This document shows, piece by piece, positions 1 to 9,601 of a stretch of 59,841 nt of DNA. Origin of the DNA: Kuafuiihalomonas sp039024635. Lineage in GTDB: Bacteria; Myxococcota; Kuafuiibacteriia; Kuafuiibacteriales; Kuafuiibacteriaceae. The position numbers and the translations under genes were made by a program. The notes under the pieces were generated by a model. That model was not told the origin of the DNA. It saw only the letters and a program-made list of their open reading frames with translations, and did no database searches. The stretch is taken from positions 1-59,841 of the forward strand of contig JBCCQA010000033.1 of assembly GCA_039024635.1 (NCBI GenBank), read 5' to 3'. How positions within the stretch are numbered: the stretch's first letter is position 1; every line of letters starts with the position of its first letter.

Positions 1-6
1 CGGAAC

Positions 7-525
7 CTAGATTCCGTCAGGTCCGGCTTCAGTTGCGAGGTGTCGGCTCGCCTTCTTACGCGGGTGGGGCGTGCCGTGCTCGGCGTAGTGCTTCAGCTCT
101 TCGACGGCCTGACCCAGAAGACCAGACAGTTGAATGCGCATTGGTACTGCCATCAAGATGCTGAACGGGAACGAGAGCCTCATGTGCAGGGTCATGTCGA
201 CGCGAGACCGGTCCGGTCCTGCGCTGCGCACTTGCCACCGGTTCACCATCTCTTTGACGAAGAACGGCATCTTCTTGGCCTTGGCCGAGTACGCCACTAC
301 CCGCTCATCCTCGTCGTAGTCAACGAGCTGCTCGGTAACCGATCCGAGCGAGGTCTGACAGATTCGACCTGTACACGGCGCGCCGTTGAGTGGCTGGCCT
401 TCGTGTCTCGCCGTGGACTCGAACACCGAGCTAGCCCAAGTGTCGGCTTCTCCATACTTGGGACCGAGAATCTCGAAGACGAGTCGTGGCTCTTTCTCCA
501 CGATCAACGATTTCTGAATCTTCAT
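7..525 (-). CDS. SRPBCC (START/polyketide-cyclase fold) family protein
   Basis: The product is about 172 aa. It begins MKIQKSLIVEKEPRLVFEIL, the usual first beta strand of SRPBCC-fold proteins, where an N-terminal strand is followed by a 'P..VFE' helix. The middle is rich in alternating strands (VVAYSAKAKKMPFFV) and the C-terminal part has the long amphipathic helix that closes the ligand cavity. The reading frame stays open further upstream, but that extension is low-complexity and runs into the divergent glutathione transferase gene, so the ATG at 525 was chosen. The fold binds hydrophobic ligands in many unrelated pathways. The sequence does not show which ligand, so no reaction is assigned. 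It is divergent from the next gene. Confidence 0.6.
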   Translation of the reverse strand: MKIQKSLIVEKEPRLVFEILGPKYGEADTWASSVFESTARHEGQPLNGAPCTGRICQTSLGSVTEQLVDYDEDERVVAYSAKAKKMPFFVKEMVNRWQVRSAGPDRSRVDMTLHMRLSFPFSILMAVPMRIQLSGLLGQAVEELKHYAEHGTPHPRKKASRHLATEAGPDGI

Positions 526-689
526 GGCCCTGTGGAGCCTGGACGAGGTCCGCATGATGGCCAACGCGAGTCTCCGCAGACCGAGCCTGCGCTCATGCAT
601 GGAACCGGATTCGTGCAGTTCGAGGTCGCAAGATCTCGACTTGTCGCCGGACTGGCAGCCCGTCGAGACGTATGGACCGAGGCATCGAC

Positions 690-1304
690 ATGAAGCTCTT
701 TCACAACTCACGCTCCCCATCTTCTCGACGCGTCGAAGCGACGATTCACCATCTGAAAGCAGAGGTGGAGCTGATCCCTGTCGACATCCAGGCCGGCGAA
801 CACCGGACGCCGGACTTTCTCCGCCGGAACCCCAACGGTATGATCCCCGTCCTTGAGGACGGTGGCCGTCACCTGTGGGAGTCGGGCGCCATCATGCAGT
901 ACCTCGCCAAGGACCAAGCGACCTTCTATCCGAAGGCCACAATTCAACGTGCCCTCGTCGATAGATGGGTCCAATGGAACCTCGCCCACTTTGGTCGCCA
1001 TGTCGGCACCATCGTCTTCGAGCGTCTCTTCAAGCCACAGCTTGGCTTGGGCGCGCCCGACGAAGAGCTGACGGCTCGCGAGAGCGATAGTCTGGACCGC
1101 TTCGCACTTGTTCTGAATGAGGCGCTTTCCGATGTGCCCTTTTTGACAGGCACCCATCCTGGGCTGGCCGACTTTCACATCGTGGGAAGCCTGGCCTACG
1201 CCAGCATGGCTTCCGTCGACTTCTCCAAGTACACCCATCTCTCGGTGTGGCTCGACCGCGTCGAAGACTTGGACGCTTTCCGGAGCCTGCCCGCGCTGGG
1301 CTGA
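690..1304 (+). CDS. Glutathione S-transferase family protein
   Basis: This is a 204-aa cytosolic GST-type protein. Residues 1 to about 80 form the thioredoxin-like glutathione-binding domain: MKLFHNSRSPSSRRVEATIH, then NPNGMIPVLEDGG with the cis-Pro before VL, then WESGAIMQYL, which supplies the gamma-glutamyl-binding E-S pair. Residues about 90-204 form the all-helical substrate domain with the N-capping ADFHIVGSL segment typical of GSTs. An ATG six codons upstream is possible, but MKLFH matches the family start. It is the first gene of a co-directional run that continues with two lipoprotein genes and a methyltransferase. The substrate is unknown. Confidence 0.85.
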   Translation: MKLFHNSRSPSSRRVEATIHHLKAEVELIPVDIQAGEHRTPDFLRRNPNGMIPVLEDGGRHLWESGAIMQYLAKDQATFYPKATIQRALVDRWVQWNLAHFGRHVGTIVFERLFKPQLGLGAPDEELTARESDSLDRFALVLNEALSDVPFLTGTHPGLADFHIVGSLAYASMASVDFSKYTHLSVWLDRVEDLDAFRSLPALG

Positions 1305-1321
1305 CGGCATCGAGACGAGAC

Positions 1322-1489
1322 ATGAAGCAATACGGAAGACGCCTGCTCCACGCCATCTTGTTGATCACCTGCACGTCAGCCTGCGCCATCTCGCAGGAAA
1401 AGCCCGAGCACGGAACTGAGCCCCTTCCTCTCCCTCCGGAGCTCACGGATGCAGACGAGGAGGAGAGCGGAAAGGAGCCGTCGCAGTGA
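1322..1489 (+). CDS. Small predicted lipoprotein
   Basis: This 55-aa product starts MKQYGRRLLHAILLITCTSAC: a basic N-terminus, a short hydrophobic stretch and a TSAC lipobox-like cleavage site. The rest is short, proline/glutamate-rich and acidic, and ends EESGKEPSQ. The stop codon overlaps the GTG start of the next gene (GTGA), suggesting translational coupling. The mature peptide would be only about 35 residues and has no recognisable domain. It may be a small envelope accessory of the following lipoprotein. The function is unknown. Confidence 0.5.
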   Translation: MKQYGRRLLHAILLITCTSACAISQEKPEHGTEPLPLPPELTDADEEESGKEPSQ

Positions 1490-2325
1490 ATCGCCAGATG
1501 ATGTGTCTGGGGCTCTTCAGCTCGATGGCCGCCTGCGGAGGCGTTCGCGACCTTCGACCGCCCAACGTTCGTGGCGATGCGTTGCCTGCAGCGACTGAGC
1601 ACAGAGGCAAGGAGGCCGTGGAGGCGATGCTGAGCGCCCACGGAGGTCTAGATCGTTGGAGAGACTTCAACTTCGTCTCGGCTCGGGCGAGCGATGAATG
1701 GTACAACACTCTGTACTGGCGCCTGCTGGCGCCCTACCGTGACAATCCTGAATGGGTGGCCGTGGCGGCATACGTCCATGACTTTCCAAACGCGCGCGTT
1801 CAGTTTCTTGGTGGAAAGAACGAGGGGGAGGTTTGGGTCTCGCGAGGAGACCAGATTTGGCGGAAGAACGTCGACGAAGAAGCGAAGGTGATCCACGTGG
1901 ATGACAAGGGCATCTTCACTACGTTCGCCCATGGGTTCGCCTACTGGCCTACGATGCCCTTCGCTCTGGCAACGGCGGACTCCGTCGCCTACGTGGACAC
2001 AGGTGAATGGGAAGGACGTCGCTACGATAGGGTTCTCGTGAGCTGGGACGGGCTCGCCCCGAAGCCCGACATAGATCAGTGGATTCTATGGATCGACGTC
2101 GAGACCAAACAGCTGGATCGCGTTTGGTTTACCATCCGCAGAGTAGGGCGTCGGGCCCAAGGGGGCTACAACCTCAGGCACTACCAGTGGGTCCAAGGCC
2201 TCAAGGTACCGACTGTTCTCGAGGCGTTGCTGAAGCCAGATGGACGGCCCCTCCACGTGTACACATATGAGGACATTGAGTTCTCCCGTCGGGTCGACGA
2301 TGGCTTTCTCAGGAGCGTGCGTTGA
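1486..2325 (+). CDS. Predicted lipoprotein with LolA/outer-membrane-sorting-like fold
   Basis: The 279-aa product starts at a GTG overlapping the previous stop. A short signal sequence ends in a lipobox-like MAAC (residues 14-17). The N-terminal segment AMLSAHGGLDRWRDFNFVSA resembles the 'AHGG...W..' opening of lipoprotein-sorting-like and DUF6503-type proteins. Repeated strands follow, such as VWVSRGDQIWRK and YDRVLVSWDG, fitting a half-barrel that carries lipid. WILWIDVETKQLDRVWFTIR is characteristic of this group. It lies directly between the small lipoprotein and a methyltransferase with no gaps. The family call is moderate; the ligand and partner are unknown. Confidence 0.55.
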   Translation: MNRQMMCLGLFSSMAACGGVRDLRPPNVRGDALPAATEHRGKEAVEAMLSAHGGLDRWRDFNFVSARASDEWYNTLYWRLLAPYRDNPEWVAVAAYVHDFPNARVQFLGGKNEGEVWVSRGDQIWRKNVDEEAKVIHVDDKGIFTTFAHGFAYWPTMPFALATADSVAYVDTGEWEGRRYDRVLVSWDGLAPKPDIDQWILWIDVETKQLDRVWFTIRRVGRRAQGGYNLRHYQWVQGLKVPTVLEALLKPDGRPLHVYTYEDIEFSRRVDDGFLRSVR

Positions 2326-3183
2326 ATGCCTGAGACCACGAGGAGCAAGAACGTGTCCCAAGAAGAGTTCTGGAACGGCCCGATGGCCGAGAAGTGGAGA
2401 CGGTACTGGCCTCACGTCGATCGGTTGCTGCTGCCCTTCACGGATCGCCTCCTACGGTCGGCGGCCGCTCAGGAGGGAGAGGTCACGCTGGACGTCGGCT
2501 GTGGACCTGGTACGACGACTCTGGCGCTAGGCCATGACGTTGGCGTCGAAGGCCGCGCAGTAGGCATCGACATCTCTCGTGTTCTTCTCGAAGTGGCCGA
2601 GTGTCGTCGTGATGAGGCTGGGCTGAGCCAGGTGTCGTTCTTCCGCGGTGACGCCGCGAAGGCGGACACTCCTTCGAAACCGGTCGACTTGATCCTCTCT
2701 CGATTCGGAATCATGTTCTTCGATGAACCGGAGGCGGCTTTCGCCCATCTCCGTTCTGTCATGAAGCCGGGCGGCCGGATCAGGTTTGTGTGCTGGTTGG
2801 GGCTCGAGGACAACCCTTGGATGCGAGCCGGGATCGAAGTCGCATCGAACCACGCAACGCCCTCTGATCCCCCCGGTCCCGGAACCCCCGGAGCCTTCGC
2901 CTTCTCGGACCCGGACCGGGTCCGGCAGATCCTTCGAGAAGCGGGGCTCACGAGGGTCGAAGTCGACCGACTGGACGCTTCAGTCGCCGTAGGCCCCACG
3001 GCCGAAGAAGCAGCCGAGTTCTTCATCGAGATGGGACCGGGAGCCAAGCTGTTCGAAGATCTATCTGCCGATAAACTGGACCAGGCGCGGCGAGAGCTGG
3101 TTGCGATGTACCGGTCCCACGCAAGCCGGGGTGGCGTGCACATGGAGGGGGCGGCCTGGTTGGTTCAGGCTATGAACCAATAG
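2326..3183 (+). CDS. Class I SAM-dependent methyltransferase
   Basis: This 285-aa protein carries methyltransferase motif I LDVGCGPGTTTLAL at about residues 50-63, the acidic post-strand-2 residue in VGIDIS, and a motif-IV-like SRFGIMFF. The region ALVHLRSVMKPGGRIRFV-like (FAHLRSVMKPGG) matches the strand-4/5 turn of the Methyltransf_11/25 group (UbiE-like). The ATG follows the upstream stop immediately, so it is probably co-transcribed with the lipoprotein gene. The C-terminal half shows no specific substrate signature, so the methyl acceptor (small molecule or lipid) cannot be named. An N-terminal QEEFWNGPMAEKWRRYWPH segment is typical of SAM methyltransferases of this subgroup. Confidence 0.85.
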   Translation: MPETTRSKNVSQEEFWNGPMAEKWRRYWPHVDRLLLPFTDRLLRSAAAQEGEVTLDVGCGPGTTTLALGHDVGVEGRAVGIDISRVLLEVAECRRDEAGLSQVSFFRGDAAKADTPSKPVDLILSRFGIMFFDEPEAAFAHLRSVMKPGGRIRFVCWLGLEDNPWMRAGIEVASNHATPSDPPGPGTPGAFAFSDPDRVRQILREAGLTRVEVDRLDASVAVGPTAEEAAEFFIEMGPGAKLFEDLSADKLDQARRELVAMYRSHASRGGVHMEGAAWLVQAMNQ

Positions 3184-3279
3184 CGAGCTGTGGCCATCCA
3201 GGTGCGGCCTGCATAGTCGCAGGCCCAAAGCTCGAGGTTCCTCGTACCGGACCCCTCAACGGTCTGGTAGCCCTAGGGT

Positions 3280-4173
3280 GTGGGAGATGGGGTACTCGAG
3301 AACTGGGACGACCTTCGGTACTTCCTGTGCCTGGTGGAGCATGGCTCCGTCAGCGCAACGGCGCGGGCACTACGAGTCGACCCGACCACCGTCACCCGCC
3401 GGGTAGCGGTCTTCGAAGATCGGCTAGGTAAGCGGCTCTTCGATCGGCTTCGGGGCGGTGTCATCCTGAGTCCGGACGGAGAGCTCCTACTGAAAGCTGC
3501 TCGGCCCGTGGAGGACGGCGTCCATGACCTCGAGAGAGTCATGAGCCAGAACGAAACCGACGTGCGAGGGAGTGTCCGGGTCGCGATCGCAGAGCTCCTC
3601 GCCTTGTGCTGGACCCAGCAACTCGGAGCCTTGGCCGAACGGCACGCTCTTCTTCACCTCCAGATCGTGGCCGGGGACGCCATGCACGACCTCACGCGGC
3701 GGGAAGCGGACGTGGCAGTGCGGGTAGTTCAAGAGCCCTCGCCTCACCTCGTCGGAAGAAAGATCAGCATGCTGTCGGTCTCAGTCTACGGCGCCCCAAA
3801 CATCGCCGCCCGAGGCATCGAGGAGGCGCCCTGGCTTGGCTGGGTAGGATTGGACGAAGGCGAAGGCCAGTCCCAGCGGATTCGTACCCTGCTTGGTGCC
3901 CGAGGCCCGACTTCACTGCGAGTGAACGCCTATGGTCTGTACCTGGAGCACGCGCGGCGGGGGTCGGGTCTCGCGGTGCTTCCGCGCGCACTCGGCGACC
4001 CGGACCCGCGCCTGAAACGCATGCCGGACCCGGACTGGAGCCATGATCTTCCCCTCTGGGTGCTGACCCACCCGGACCTCCGCGGCGCCCCGAGGATCCG
4101 AGTTGTCATGGACGCCATCGCCCAGTTCGCGCAAGCCGGACCCCCCGAGTATTTCCCGCCCCTGCGGTCCTGA
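3280..4173 (+). CDS. LysR-family transcriptional regulator
   Basis: The 297-aa protein has an N-terminal winged helix-turn-helix at residues about 8-65 (NWDDLRYFLCLVEHGSVSAT, then LRVDPTTVTRRVAVFEDRLG and KRLFDR). An effector-binding domain of the periplasmic-binding-protein fold follows. The start is a GTG with no in-frame ATG nearby; a TAGCCC box lies 6 nt upstream. It is separated by about 100 nt from the methyltransferase gene and reads the same way. LysR regulators usually control a neighbouring divergent or co-directional operon; here the preceding GST/lipoprotein/methyltransferase run is the only candidate in view. Target and effector are unknown. Confidence 0.88.
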   Translation: MGDGVLENWDDLRYFLCLVEHGSVSATARALRVDPTTVTRRVAVFEDRLGKRLFDRLRGGVILSPDGELLLKAARPVEDGVHDLERVMSQNETDVRGSVRVAIAELLALCWTQQLGALAERHALLHLQIVAGDAMHDLTRREADVAVRVVQEPSPHLVGRKISMLSVSVYGAPNIAARGIEEAPWLGWVGLDEGEGQSQRIRTLLGARGPTSLRVNAYGLYLEHARRGSGLAVLPRALGDPDPRLKRMPDPDWSHDLPLWVLTHPDLRGAPRIRVVMDAIAQFAQAGPPEYFPPLRS

Positions 4174-4897
4174 GTCGCGAACCTGTCTAGGGCCGAGTTG
4201 GCCTTGCCGCGGCTCCCGTCTTCCTCTCAATGGTCAAACTGAGTCTTTCAGCGAGTCGACTGCGGAACGAGCTTCCCGACCGACGGCTTAATCGTCCTAG
4301 CCTACTCATCCTTCAGCTCCAGAATGCCCCTCGATCGAGTGCCACCCATTCTTGCAGAAAGAGTTGCAAATTGTTTTGCGTCTACGGCTCGAAGTCCCTC
4401 GTCTTCAAGGTCCTTCATGGCTTCACCATGCCCCCGACGAATACCGTCGCCTGCATACGAGTATCGATGCTCAGCTCCCCATTGGCCTCGGAACCACGTC
4501 CAGGCATGGTCCTTGCGACAAGCCACCCATGATGCCGCAGTCGGGAAATCTAAGCCCAGGCTCCTGGTGATCCGTCACTGTCCTCTGTGCCCGCGCCGAG
4601 TTCCGACTTCGACCCGACCAATAACGGACGTAATGCTGTCGGCTTCATGCTTGCTAAGGCTCTGATAGCCTGTCCAGGCGCAGAGCTCTCGGCGGCCACC
4701 CAGATGTCCAAACTCATTCACTTCGTCCTTCGAGACGATGCTTCCGAGCTCTAGCACGAAGAACGGCCAATGTGCGTCGAGAGCGATGCGGCATGCCTAT
4801 GGAAGCGGCACGGAGAGCGGCGGAAGATATTGCGCAATATAGGTTGCAACTATGGGTGGCACCGGCACCAGCAGGTTGGCACCGGCACCAGCACTGG
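4174..4897. other. Gene-free scar region with short repeats
   Basis: No reading frame here has a recognisable protein family, a convincing start or a good neighbour relationship. It looks less GC-rich than its surroundings. Near the right end are a perfect 14-bp palindrome (ATATTGCGCAATAT, 4827-4840) and a two-copy tandem repeat of about 19-20 bp built on GGCACCGGCACCAGCA (4855-4873 and 4874-4893). The repeat abuts the point where the transposase remnant stops matching. This is best read as insertion or deletion debris. Confidence 0.5.
4855..4893. repeat. Two-copy tandem repeat at the transposase breakpoint
   Basis: Two near-identical units, GGTGGCACCGGCACCAGCA (4855-4873) and GGTTGGCACCGGCACCAGCA (4874-4893), differ by one inserted T. 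The repeat starts exactly where recognisable transposase sequence ends (4898), so it may mark a deletion or replication-slippage junction. Confidence 0.7.
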
Positions 4898-5700
4898 GTC
4901 AGAGCACCAGCGCAAGTTGCTATTCAGCGTGATGACCTTGCCGTCATGGGGCCGCTAACTCGGCCTGTGTGCTGGGGCAGCAAGAGGCCCGCGGCCTTCA
5001 TGACGCGGTACACGCGTTTGTGGTTCACGGGCTCCTCAGGCGGCTTTCTGCCGTTCAGATGGCCCGTGACGCGACGGTAGCCGTTCGTGGGACGCGCATC
5101 CGTGATGAGCTTGATCCGCTCAAGCAGCTCGACGTCGGCAGCCTTGTTGCACTGCGCAGGTCAGCCGGGACCCGCGGCCTTGGACAAGTGCGGTCTAGAG
5201 ACTTCCAGGGCATCAGCAACCCGCTTCACTGGCCACCGCCCTTCTTCGACGACTTTGCGCGCGAGCTGACTTCTTTCGCCGGCGATGCGCAGAGCGTCCT
5301 TCAAGATCTCGAGCGGGTCCATGGTCTTGCGACCCAGGACCCGCTCGAGATCCTTGATGCGATCCTTGAGCTCCCTCACCTCGCGCTCGGGGACCACCTT
5401 CTCGTTGCCCTTGAGTCCCTGCTTCGTCGCGTCGTCCATGGTGCGCTTCCACAAGAACATGACCGACGGCGCTATGCCAAACCTCCGGGCGGTCTCCGAG
5501 ATCGAACCACGAGGTCGCTCCGCCTCTGCTAAGAGAGCCAGCTTCTGCTCGACCGTGAACCGTCTCCGTCGTCCGTTCTCCAAGGGCTTAATTGTCAATC
5601 CAGCTTCCATTCCAGATACCTCCTTCGAGGTGTCCGGTCGAATCGGGGCTACATCAAGTGCCTTGGCGGAGAGCTTCCCTCTGGCGATCAGACTCTGCAT
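4898..5700 (-). pseudogene. Broken IS3-type transposase (OrfA region plus truncated OrfB)
   Basis: Residues 1-179 (5700 down to 5161) contain the OrfA helix-turn-helix RRRFTVEQKLALLAEAERPR, followed by ISETARRFGIAPSVMFLWKR and a leucine-zipper-like ERLKD-rich stretch. The frame stops at a TGA (5161-5163). The same frame continues beyond it with clear OrfB sequence: LLERIKLITDARPTNGYRRV and VNHKRVYRVMKAAGLLLPQH. After HTGR the match shifts to another frame (HDGKVITLNSNLRWCSD) and ends at about 4898. The catalytic DDE domain is therefore missing. This is an inactive IS3-family copy carrying an in-frame stop, a frameshift and a 3' truncation. No terminal inverted repeats were identified. Confidence 0.8.
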
Positions 5701-6206
5701 TCATTGACTCGTGCAGATGAGTGGTTGGGAGGTTCAAGAAGGGATAACGCCGGTTGGTCGTTTGATTTGAAATCCTGAGGGTGGTCTCGACGGCAGCGGC
5801 AAGCTCAGCGTCCGCTTCTGCGTCAAGGAGAGGATCACGCTTCGCTCCAAGGACGCGGTCCTTGATTGTGTGGTAGGCGTCCTGGATCGCGAACCGGCCG
5901 TAGTCGATGCGCCGAAGACAAGAAGGACTTCAGGAGCTCCAGTTCCTGGGTTGAGTCCACGAGCTGGAGTCTACCTGCCCCCGATTTCCCGTCGGTCTGC
6001 CCCAAGGGGCGCCCTTCACGGAGCCTCGACCTCCCAGGAAATGGCGAAAGGGGGGTGGCCAACAAGATGGCTAGCAGAGGAGCGAGCAACGGTGCGTAAC
6101 CATGCGGAATCACACACACCGAGTGGCTAGCAAAACCTGCTGGCCAAATGACCCTCAAGACCCGCATTCGGGCTCTAAACTGCGGTTCTGAGGTCGTTTA
6201 TAGGGA
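5701..6206. other. Intergenic region between IS remnant and tRNA-Glu
   Basis: No supported gene was found. A stretch of open minus-strand frame runs from about 5913 towards the transposase start (RIDYGRFAIQDAYHTIKDRV), but it has no start codon and no family I recognise. An imperfect inverted repeat, TGGCTAGCA/TGCTGGCCA with a 5-nt loop (6124-6146), lies about 60 nt beyond the 3' end of the tRNA gene. TGGCTAGCA also occurs near 6067. The stem could end the tRNA transcript, but no T-run follows it. Confidence 0.4.
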
Positions 6207-6279
6207 CGTCCCCAAGGGGATTTGAACCCCTGTTGCCGGCGTGAAAGGCCGGAGTCCTGGGCCACTAGACGATGGGGAC
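6207..6279 (-). tRNA. tRNA-Glu (anticodon UUC)
   Basis: The minus-strand sequence folds as a cloverleaf. The acceptor strands are GTCCCCA and TGGGGAC with discriminator G at 6207. The D arm contains CTAGTGGCCCAGGAC. The anticodon stem-loop is CCGGC-CTTTCAC-GCCGG with anticodon TTC, and the T arm is CAGGGGTTCAAATCCCCTT. The 3' CCA is not encoded. It reads toward the IS remnant, and tRNA genes are common integration sites, but no duplicated tRNA 3' end was seen here. Confidence 0.95.
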
Positions 6280-6289
6280 GTGGGGCGGT

Positions 6290-6318
6290 GGTATGGAGTC
6301 AGCGCCTTCGGCTGTCAA
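6290..6318 (-). promoter_or_regulatory. Predicted promoter of tRNA-Glu
   Basis: On the minus strand a perfect TTGACA (6318-6313) is followed after 17 nt by CATACC (6295-6290), which ends 10 nt before the first base of the tRNA. Spacing and position fit a housekeeping sigma-70 promoter. Confidence 0.65.
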
Positions 6319-6468
6319 GAATTTGGGGTCGTAGGCCGGGGAGCGCACCGTTCTACGACGTTCGGTGCCTTAGGCGGCCTTTTTCGGTCGGTTCTTCCGG
6401 ACAGTTGGTGACCGAGGCCTGACCCAACCGTGAAGCACCCTGGCAGAAAGGGGCCGTAGAAGACTATC

Positions 6469-7398
<930 letters not shown>

Positions 7399-7440
7399 GC
7401 GTTTCCGGCCTGTTCAAGCGGGCACCGCTTCGCTAGCGTC

Positions 7441-7863
7441 GTGCGGGTGAAGCGGTCCCCACTCTTCGGCCTTCTCTCCGTCCTCCTTCTCAGCGCCTGC
7501 GGCGACGTCAGCTCTGTTCGCTTGGGCGTGGTCTTCGTCGAACCCGAGGTCGAAGCCCAGGTAGAGGCCCTTCAGCTCGTCGTTCAAACCGTGCCGAGCA
7601 ACCCGGCCACCGCCTGCACCAACTTCGTGGCCGGTCGGAATACCTCCTTAGAAGGCAACGACGTGACCTTGGCCTATCCGCTCGAAGGTGACGTCATTGC
7701 CCTTCCGGTCGACGTCACCCTCTATGACGCCCTGACATTCATCGTGCTGGCCTTCCCGAGCACCAACACCGAAGAGAGCGCGCCCATCGCGGGCTCGTGC
7801 GAGGTTATTCCGATCACCGGGGATGGCGCCATCGAATCTCGCTTCATCCTCGAGGCCACCTGA
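7441..7863 (+). CDS. Small predicted lipoprotein, unknown function
   Basis: This product of about 140 aa has a clear lipoprotein signal: basic start, hydrophobic core and LLSAC lipobox at about residues 16-20. The mature part is acidic and strand-rich with two further cysteines (TACTNF and GSCEV) that could form a disulfide; no family was recognised. Two GTG starts are possible. The second, at 7447, lies 7 nt after a TAGCGT box (7434-7439), the spacing seen before other genes here, so 7447 may be the true start. The gene is convergent with the DUF4388-DnaJ gene. Confidence 0.6.
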   Translation: MRVKRSPLFGLLSVLLLSACGDVSSVRLGVVFVEPEVEAQVEALQLVVQTVPSNPATACTNFVAGRNTSLEGNDVTLAYPLEGDVIALPVDVTLYDALTFIVLAFPSTNTEESAPIAGSCEVIPITGDGAIESRFILEAT

Positions 7864-7876
7864 GCTCCAAGTTCGC

Positions 7877-9517
7877 TCAGCGCTTGAAGAACTTGGAGAG
7901 GCCGCCCGAGTCCTTCTTCACCGTGCTCTCGCGTTCGAGTCGACTCTGGAGTAGCCGCACTTCCGTCTTGGCCTCGGCGCTACGGCTGTCGAGGCGGAGG
8001 GCCTGCTTGAAGTAGTGCAGGGCGTCCTTCAGCCGCTCCTGCTCTTTGAGCATCTGGCCGGCCCATAGATTGATCTCGGCGCTGCTGTCACCGAGGCCTT
8101 TCAGTGCCTCCAGCATCAGCGGGTAGCCCTGGTCAAAGGCTTCTTGCCGGTTGAAGCGCGCGTCGGCGTGCATTGCGTGGGCGAACTGGGCCTTATACAG
8201 GACCGTGACCTCGTCCTTGGTCATGGCCTCTTTGAAGAGCTTTCGCGCTTCGACGAAGTTCCGCTTCCGAAGCATCACGACCCCCATCTGCGACTTGAGC
8301 TCGGCGTCCCGGACCAGCTCTGCCTTTCGCGCGTCGCCCTTGATGCGGTCGTCGGCGAGCATGGCCACGTACTCGGCCCGGGAGGTCTCGCGGGAAAGCA
8401 CCTGGTGTGCCTCATTGATCCGCGCCGCCACGGAGCGGGCCTTGGTCGCCTGCTCTTCCGACACCCCGCTCCCCAAGGCGTCAGGATGGTACTTTCCGAT
8501 CAGCGTCCGGAAAGCGTCGCGGATCTCTTCCCCTTCGGCCTCGCGCTTCACCCCCAGCACTTCGAAGTGGTCCAGTTTGGACAACTTGTCGTGAATCTCA
8601 TCGATCTCCTTCAGCAGCTTTCGAGTGGCCGGGGAAATGCTGGGAGGTGGTGGCTCCGCGGGCGTGCTCTCTGGCTTTTCGCTCGGGTCCTCCTGGGCCG
8701 GCTCGGCTGGCGCACCGGAGGGCACGACGAAACTGACCATGGCCTGGCCCTTCAGAAGGGTGGCCTTGGGGATCGGGACCGCCTTGTTCATGTGGACCAA
8801 TTCGAGGCGCCCGTTCAGTTCCAGTAGCTTCAACAGCACCCGGACCCCTCGCCGATCGGAGACGGCCCGCTCCAGCTGATCGGGCTTTCGGGGCTTCTCG
8901 AGGTAGGCGACGAGCTTGGCGGCGAGCCCCTTGGCCGACTGGCCGACAGCGCCTGCGCCGCCCGGACGAAGGCAGACCGCTCGTCCGAGAAGACCGCGGG
9001 TGAAGGTCTTTAGCTCGGCGTCGGACACGTGCTTCGGGAAGTGCTCCAGAAGAAAGCTCATCGTTTCCAGCGGGACGCCGATGCCCCGTCGGTCCGCCGA
9101 CGCTCCGGGCTGGACCGACCAGTCGCCGCTAGTCCAAGCGAGAGCCGCTCCGAGTCGTGCGCTGGTCTGCTTCTGAATGGCGCGCTTCACGTCGTCTGGA
9201 TCCAGACCGGCATCCTGAATCAGGATGGCGCCCAGGGTTGGACGATCTTCGCCTTCCCCTTGTCGGTCGAGCGCGCGACCGAGGTCGCTTTGCCGTAGTT
9301 GCCCTCCGCGAACCAGAACCTCGCCCAGTCGGTCTCCTTCGCCGCCGACGACCACCGAGGGCCGGCCCTTTTCGACCTCGATGACGAGGCGTTCGTCGTC
9401 TCGCTTCAGAGTCAGCGTTCCAGAGAACGTTCGCTGGAGGGCCCCGCCCAGAAGGTCGGCCACGAAGACCTTCTTGCCGAGCTCACCCGAGCGCTCCTCC
9501 GCGAAGTCGACTGACAT
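7877..9517 (-). CDS. DUF4388 (PatA-like N-terminal)-DnaJ-TPR protein
   Basis: The protein is about 546 aa. The N-terminal part (about residues 10-150) is DUF4388/PatA-like: GELGKKVFVADLLGGALQRT, then FSGTLTL and LGEVLVRGGQL, a fold found in two-component and gliding-related proteins. A proline/glutamate linker precedes a J domain (about residues 325-395) with the HPD motif in KYHPDALG, which stimulates DnaK ATPase. The C-terminal 130 residues form TPR-like helices (ARKLFKEAMTKDEVTVLYKA; ALHYFKQALRLD). An in-frame GTG lies 13 codons upstream, but the ATG at 9517 sits next to the conserved domain. It is probably a DnaK co-chaperone acting on a signalling complex; the partner is unknown. Confidence 0.75.
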   Translation of the reverse strand: MSVDFAEERSGELGKKVFVADLLGGALQRTFSGTLTLKRDDERLVIEVEKGRPSVVVGGEGDRLGEVLVRGGQLRQSDLGRALDRQGEGEDRPTLGAILIQDAGLDPDDVKRAIQKQTSARLGAALAWTSGDWSVQPGASADRRGIGVPLETMSFLLEHFPKHVSDAELKTFTRGLLGRAVCLRPGGAGAVGQSAKGLAAKLVAYLEKPRKPDQLERAVSDRRGVRVLLKLLELNGRLELVHMNKAVPIPKATLLKGQAMVSFVVPSGAPAEPAQEDPSEKPESTPAEPPPPSISPATRKLLKEIDEIHDKLSKLDHFEVLGVKREAEGEEIRDAFRTLIGKYHPDALGSGVSEEQATKARSVAARINEAHQVLSRETSRAEYVAMLADDRIKGDARKAELVRDAELKSQMGVVMLRKRNFVEARKLFKEAMTKDEVTVLYKAQFAHAMHADARFNRQEAFDQGYPLMLEALKGLGDSSAEINLWAGQMLKEQERLKDALHYFKQALRLDSRSAEAKTEVRLLQSRLERESTVKKDSGGLSKFFKR

Positions 9518-9601
9518 GGGTGGACCACTATCGTACGGACTTGAAAGGATCTCCACCCCTGGACCTGGCCGAGGCGCTCAGGCCGAGGATAGGCTGCGGC
9601 C

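Noticed and set aside
40..693. Long plus-strand open frame opposite the SRPBCC gene
   Set aside because: It mirrors the minus-strand gene and has no family-like motifs; Arg/His-rich composition is typical of an antisense shadow.
5701..5913. Minus-strand open frame upstream of the transposase
   Set aside because: No start codon and no recognised family.
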